Shown: positions 4,451-7,561 of the stretch, piece after piece
Layout of the letters: each line of letters starts with the position of its first letter
How positions within the stretch are numbered: position 1 is the first letter of the stretch
NCBI GenBank assembly: GCA_902797475.1
Contig: CADBTG010000232.1
Location: 1-7,561, forward strand
Reading direction: 5' to 3'
Origin: an uncultured Lachnospiraceae bacterium
Lineage (GTDB): Bacteria > Bacillota > Clostridia > Lachnospirales > Lachnospiraceae
Length of the DNA: 7,561 nucleotides
The notes under the pieces: model-generated
Seen by the model: only the letters and a program-made list of their open reading frames with translations
Databases searched by the model: none
Told to the model about the DNA's origin: nothing
Position numbers and translations under genes: made by a program

Positions 4451-6079
4451 ATGAGCAGCGAATTGAACATTCCGAACGATAACCGTCCGGCACCGAAGAA
4501 ACTGATTCAGTTCCGAAACATCGTCAAGAAATTTGACGGACAGCTTGTACTTCGCGGCATCAACCTGGATATTTACGAGAACGAATTCGTTACGCTTCTC
4601 GGTCCTTCCGGCTGCGGCAAAACAACGCTTCTTAGAATCCTCGGAGGCTTCCTTGCACCGGATGAAGGCGAGGTAATCTTCGACGGCGAAGACATTACCT
4701 ACCTGCCTCCTTATAAGAGAGACCTGAATACGGTCTTTCAGAAATATGCGTTATTCCCGCATATGAATGTATTTGACAATGTCGCTTTCGGCCTGAAGAT
4801 TAAGAAAGAGCCGAAGGATATCATTTATCAGAAGGTTACGCGTATGCTCAAGCTTGTCGGCCTTGAGGATTTCGGCAAGCGCGCCGTGCATGAGATGTCC
4901 GGCGGACAGCAGCAGCGTGTCGCCATCGCAAGAGCGCTTGTCAACGAGCCGAAGGTGCTGCTTCTCGACGAGCCTCTCGGAGCACTCGATGCGAAGCTTA
5001 GAAAGGGCATGCAGCGCGAGCTGAAGAAGATTCAGAAGGAGGTCGGCATTACGTTCATTTTCGTAACGCATGACCAGGAAGAAGCGCTTACGATGTCCGA
5101 CAAGATCGTCATCATGAAGGACGGCAACATCCAGCAGATCGGTTCTCCGACCGACATTTACAATGAGCCGGTTAACCGCTACGTTGCGAACTTCATCGGC
5201 GAAAGCAACATCGTGGACGGCGTCATGATTAAGGATTACAAGGTCATGTTTGAGGACCGCCAGTTTGACTGCGTCGATGCCGGATTCGGGACAAATGAGA
5301 AGGTTGACATTGTCATTCGCCCGGAAGATCTTGACATCGTGCCCGTGAAGCAGGGCAAGCTTCGCGGAATTGTGCGCTCGACGCTGTTTAAGGGCGTTCA
5401 TTATGAAACCGTTGTGGAAACCAAGGCCGGAACAAGCATCACCGTAGATATGATTGTTTCCGAGGATAAGCCGGTTGTGAACGAGGCTGCAGGCGAGATG
5501 ATGAGTGCCAACGATTTCTATCTCGATGCGGACGACGTTGCGCAGATGTTAGAATCGGTCAATCCGGATGCCTTCATCATCGACCGTGCCGACGCACAGG
5601 CCTGGGATCCCGAATCGGACGAGCGTATTTCCATCACGAGACTCGATTATACGTTAAGCAAGGAAAACGGACGTTACCCCGTCACATTTTTCACGGCGGC
5701 CGGAACGAGCGTTACCGTTGATATGATTGTGCAGGAGCCGAACCGCTTCGTGGCGGAAGAGCACGGCGAAGAGATTTATGCCGTTAACTTCTTCAAGAAG
5801 GCGGATGAAATCTCGGAGAGCGTGGCGCTTGAAACCGATCTGAAAATCTGGGCTAACGCGCAGGCGTTCGATTTGGAAGACGGCAACCCGGTTGAAATCG
5901 TCGATGTCGAGTATAACTTCAATCCCGAAAATGTGACGCCGGGCACTTATCCGGTGACCTTTAAGACGCGCGGTTACGAATACCGCGTGGATACGACCAA
6001 GGAAACAGAAGTCGGAGCGGTTGTCGGATTGACCTTTGATCCCGAAGACCTTCACATCATGGAAAAGGACAGAGTATGA
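4451..6079 (+). CDS. potA: Spermidine/putrescine ABC transporter ATPase PotA with duplicated insert in the TOBE domain
   Basis: 542-residue cytosolic ATPase that powers polyamine import with PotB, PotC and PotD. The ABC domain (about 18-250) has Walker A GPSGCGKT (51-58), Q-loop Q97, signature MSGGQQQ (149-155), Walker B VLLLDEP (169-175, catalytic E174), D-loop LGALD (176-180) and switch H207 in THDQEEA. The TYLPPYKRDLNTVFQKYALF stretch is typical of PotA. The regulatory C-terminus begins with IRPEDLDIV (289-297) and a TOBE half, GKLRGIVRSTLFKGVHYE (302-319). It then has a 182-residue insert (326-507) made of two repeats, and resumes the TOBE fold with RGYEYRVDTT and VGLTFDPEDLHIM (525-537). 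The family is normally about 350-380 residues, so the insert explains the excess. GGAGG at 4441-4445 lies 5 nt before the ATG. The stop overlaps potB. Identity of the ATPase is secure; substrate class is inferred from the family and neighbours. Confidence 0.96.
   Translation: MSSELNIPNDNRPAPKKLIQFRNIVKKFDGQLVLRGINLDIYENEFVTLLGPSGCGKTTLLRILGGFLAPDEGEVIFDGEDITYLPPYKRDLNTVFQKYALFPHMNVFDNVAFGLKIKKEPKDIIYQKVTRMLKLVGLEDFGKRAVHEMSGGQQQRVAIARALVNEPKVLLLDEPLGALDAKLRKGMQRELKKIQKEVGITFIFVTHDQEEALTMSDKIVIMKDGNIQQIGSPTDIYNEPVNRYVANFIGESNIVDGVMIKDYKVMFEDRQFDCVDAGFGTNEKVDIVIRPEDLDIVPVKQGKLRGIVRSTLFKGVHYETVVETKAGTSITVDMIVSEDKPVVNEAAGEMMSANDFYLDADDVAQMLESVNPDAFIIDRADAQAWDPESDERISITRLDYTLSKENGRYPVTFFTAAGTSVTVDMIVQEPNRFVAEEHGEEIYAVNFFKKADEISESVALETDLKIWANAQAFDLEDGNPVEIVDVEYNFNPENVTPGTYPVTFKTRGYEYRVDTTKETEVGAVVGLTFDPEDLHIMEKDRV
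5426..5971 (+). repeat. Two tandem ~91-residue Ig-like modules inside potA
   Basis: Module 1 covers codons 326-416 (5426-5698) and module 2 covers codons 417-507 (5699-5971). Both start AGTS[IV]TVDMIV (326-336 and 417-427) and share an A-x-x-F strand (353-356 and 444-447), a QA[WF]D motif (383-386 and 471-474) and a G-x-YPVTF strand (407-413 and 498-504). The period is exactly 91 codons at both ends. DNA identity is still high at the module starts (28 of 33 bases from 5426 and from 5699) but low in the middle, indicating an older duplication. The GTYPVTF ... AGTSVTV pattern is that of Ig-like repeats in Gram-positive surface proteins, as recalled, not searched. Both modules are acidic. Confidence 0.75.
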
Positions 6080-6915
6080 AACAGTTTCGCAGAATGACAT
6101 ACCCGTATATCGTTTGGGCGCTGATTCTCATCGTGGCTCCGATGCTTCTGATTGTTCTTTATGCGTTCACGACGAAGGGCAATGATGTCGTTACGACAAG
6201 ATTTACATTTGACAATTTCGTCAGATTTTTCAGCGACACCCTGTTCATAAGGGTTTTGATTCGCTCTTTAAGGGTTGCTGCAATCACGACTCTGGCATGT
6301 CTGCTTCTCGGATATTATCCGGCATACTATATTGCCAGATGCAGCGAAACCTTTAAGATGAAATGGGTTTTGATCATCACGTTTCCGACCTGGATCAATC
6401 TGCTTGTCAGAACTTATGCCTGGATCGGAATTCTGCAGGACGACGGCATCATCAATACGATGCTCGGCTGGATCGGGCTCGGGCCGTATAAGATGATGTA
6501 TACCGAATTTGCCGTCATTCTCGGCATGATTTATAACTTCATACCGTTCATGATTCTGCAGATTTATACGTCTCTTACGAAGATGGACATGAGCCTTTTA
6601 GAGGCGTCAAGCGATCTCGGCGCAAACAAGTTCCAGAGTTTCATTCGGGTGACGCTTCCGCTGTCACTTCCGGGAATCATCTCCGGAATCACGCTTGTAT
6701 TTCTGCCGGCAGTATCAAGCTTCTGCATTCCGAACATGCTCGGCGGCGGTCAGTACATGCTTGTCGGTAACGTCATTGAGCAGTACTTCTTAAGCTCCGG
6801 CGACTGGAACTTCGGAAGTGCCATCTCCATGATCATGGCAGTCATCATCATTTTATCGATGTATATCACGAAGAAGGTTGATGTGACCGAGAAGGGGGAG
6901 GCGAAGAGAGCATGA
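6076..6915 (+). CDS. potB: Spermidine/putrescine ABC transporter permease PotB
   Basis: 279-residue inner-membrane permease of the type I importer family, forming the translocation path with PotC. The N-terminal helix is at about 11-31, followed by a short extracytoplasmic stretch. Further hydrophobic segments lie at about 64-87, 97-118, 144-166, 198-221 and 246-264, the expected six. The cytoplasmic EAA loop that docks on the ATPase is EASSDLGANKFQSFIRVTLP (176-195), followed by LSLPGI. The PTWINLLVRTYAWIGIL and PAVSSFCIPNMLGGG motifs are typical of PotB. Its ATG overlaps the potA stop as ATGA, with AAGGA at 6065-6069 inside the end of potA, so the two are probably translationally coupled. 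Length is normal. Confidence 0.96.
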   Translation: MKQFRRMTYPYIVWALILIVAPMLLIVLYAFTTKGNDVVTTRFTFDNFVRFFSDTLFIRVLIRSLRVAAITTLACLLLGYYPAYYIARCSETFKMKWVLIITFPTWINLLVRTYAWIGILQDDGIINTMLGWIGLGPYKMMYTEFAVILGMIYNFIPFMILQIYTSLTKMDMSLLEASSDLGANKFQSFIRVTLPLSLPGIISGITLVFLPAVSSFCIPNMLGGGQYMLVGNVIEQYFLSSGDWNFGSAISMIMAVIIILSMYITKKVDVTEKGEAKRA

Positions 6916-7561
6916 AGAAGAAAAAGCGTGTTTTCGGCAGCATCCTGATGGTCCTTTTAGTCATCTTCCTATATGCACCGATTGTTTATACGGTCGTATT
7001 TTCCTTCAACGACACGAACTCGTTAACGAGGTTCGGCGGATTTTCGACCAAATGGTTTGAAAAGATGGCGTCGAACGATACGATGATCAACGGTATCATT
7101 TATACAATTGTGATTGCTGTAATTGCGACATTTGTATCGACTGTAGTCGGAACGCTTACGGCCATCGGTCTTTCCAAATCGCACCGCATCCTGAGAAACT
7201 GCGTGGAGCAGGTTAACCAGCTCCCGATGATGAACCCGGATATCGTTACGGCCATCGGACTTCTGATGTTCTTCAGCGCGCTGCATATTGAGAAGGGCTT
7301 TCTGACCCTGCTTCTTGCGCATATCATGTTCTGTATTCCGTACGTGATTCTGAGCATCATGCCGAAGCTTCGTTCACTGGACCCGAACCTTGCGGAAGCG
7401 GCAATGGATCTCGGCGCGACGCCGATCCGTGCGCTTGTGCAGGTCATCATCCCGCAGGTCATGCCGGGTATCATTTCCGGCGCTTTGATCGCATTTACCA
7501 TGTCCTTTGACGATTTCGTCATTTCTTACTTTGCAACCGGCAACGGCGTTAACAACATCTC
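6912..7561 (+). CDS. potC: Spermidine/putrescine ABC transporter permease PotC, 3' end outside window
   Basis: The frame opens at ATG 6912 and runs off the right edge without a stop; 216 residues are present of about 260-270 expected for PotC. It begins MKKKKRVFGSILMVLL, a basic N-terminus and first membrane helix (about 8-31), followed by YAPIVYTVVFSFNDTN, typical of PotC. More hydrophobic segments lie at about 61-84, 109-125, 128-150 and 182-207. The EAA loop is EAAMDLGATPIRALVQVIIP (162-181), then QVMPGI. The motif FTMSFDDFVISYFATG (195-210) is a PotC hallmark. The ATG overlaps the potB stop as ATGA, with GGGGGAGG (6894-6901) upstream. Together with PotB it forms the membrane channel. potD, or a PotC-PotD fusion as seen in some Firmicutes, would be expected just beyond the edge. 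Confidence 0.95.
   Translation, partial: MKKKKRVFGSILMVLLVIFLYAPIVYTVVFSFNDTNSLTRFGGFSTKWFEKMASNDTMINGIIYTIVIAVIATFVSTVVGTLTAIGLSKSHRILRNCVEQVNQLPMMNPDIVTAIGLLMFFSALHIEKGFLTLLLAHIMFCIPYVILSIMPKLRSLDPNLAEAAMDLGATPIRALVQVIIPQVMPGIISGALIAFTMSFDDFVISYFATGNGVNNI

Noticed and set aside
4751..5401. Minus-strand open frame of 216 codons inside potA
   Set aside because: Antisense shadow covering the conserved ABC signature and Walker B region of potA.
1..7561. Mobile element, prophage, CRISPR array, defence system or RNA gene
   Set aside because: No transposase or integrase, no short regularly spaced repeats and no tRNA or rRNA sequence were recognised; gene order and codon style look uniform across the window.

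Overview
The window looks like chromosomal core sequence from a low-to-medium GC Gram-positive anaerobe of the class Clostridia, most likely Lachnospiraceae. This rests on the strong GGAGG-type ribosome binding sites, the style of the LeuRS and LuxS proteins, and a polyamine-type ABC operon led by an XRE-cupin regulator. The assignment is inferred from recalled family resemblance; no database search was possible. No mobile element, tRNA, rRNA or CRISPR array was seen.

Layout. Positions 1-1548 hold the C-terminal two thirds of leucyl-tRNA synthetase (leuS), cut by the left edge. A small membrane protein with a DUF3592-like layout follows at 1592-2050. It converges on luxS (2117-2596, minus strand), and a near-perfect hairpin at 2067-2099 can terminate transcription from both sides. 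luxS has a clear sigma-A-type promoter in the 185-bp divergent region it shares with a D-2-hydroxyacid dehydrogenase (2782-3741, plus strand). An AT-rich 158-bp regulatory region (3742-3899) carries a strong promoter flanked by two copies of a 15-bp sequence in opposite orientations. Downstream lies the operon XRE-cupin regulator (3900-4433), potA (4451-6079), potB (6076-6915) and potC (6912 to the right edge). potA/potB and potB/potC overlap through ATGA.

How the genes work together. PotA is the cytosolic ATPase and PotB and PotC are the two membrane permeases of a spermidine/putrescine-type importer. The substrate-binding protein PotD would be expected just past the right edge. The XRE-cupin protein resembles PuuR-type polyamine-responsive repressors and probably controls its own operon through the repeats around the promoter. 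LuxS (activated methyl cycle, AI-2 by-product) and the hydroxyacid dehydrogenase are separately transcribed neighbours with no evident functional link to the transporter.

The most unusual feature is in PotA, which is 542 residues long against roughly 350-380 for the family. The excess is two tandem modules of about 91 residues inserted inside the C-terminal TOBE domain. They resemble the Ig-like beta-sandwich repeats of Gram-positive surface proteins, which is odd for a cytosolic ATPase.
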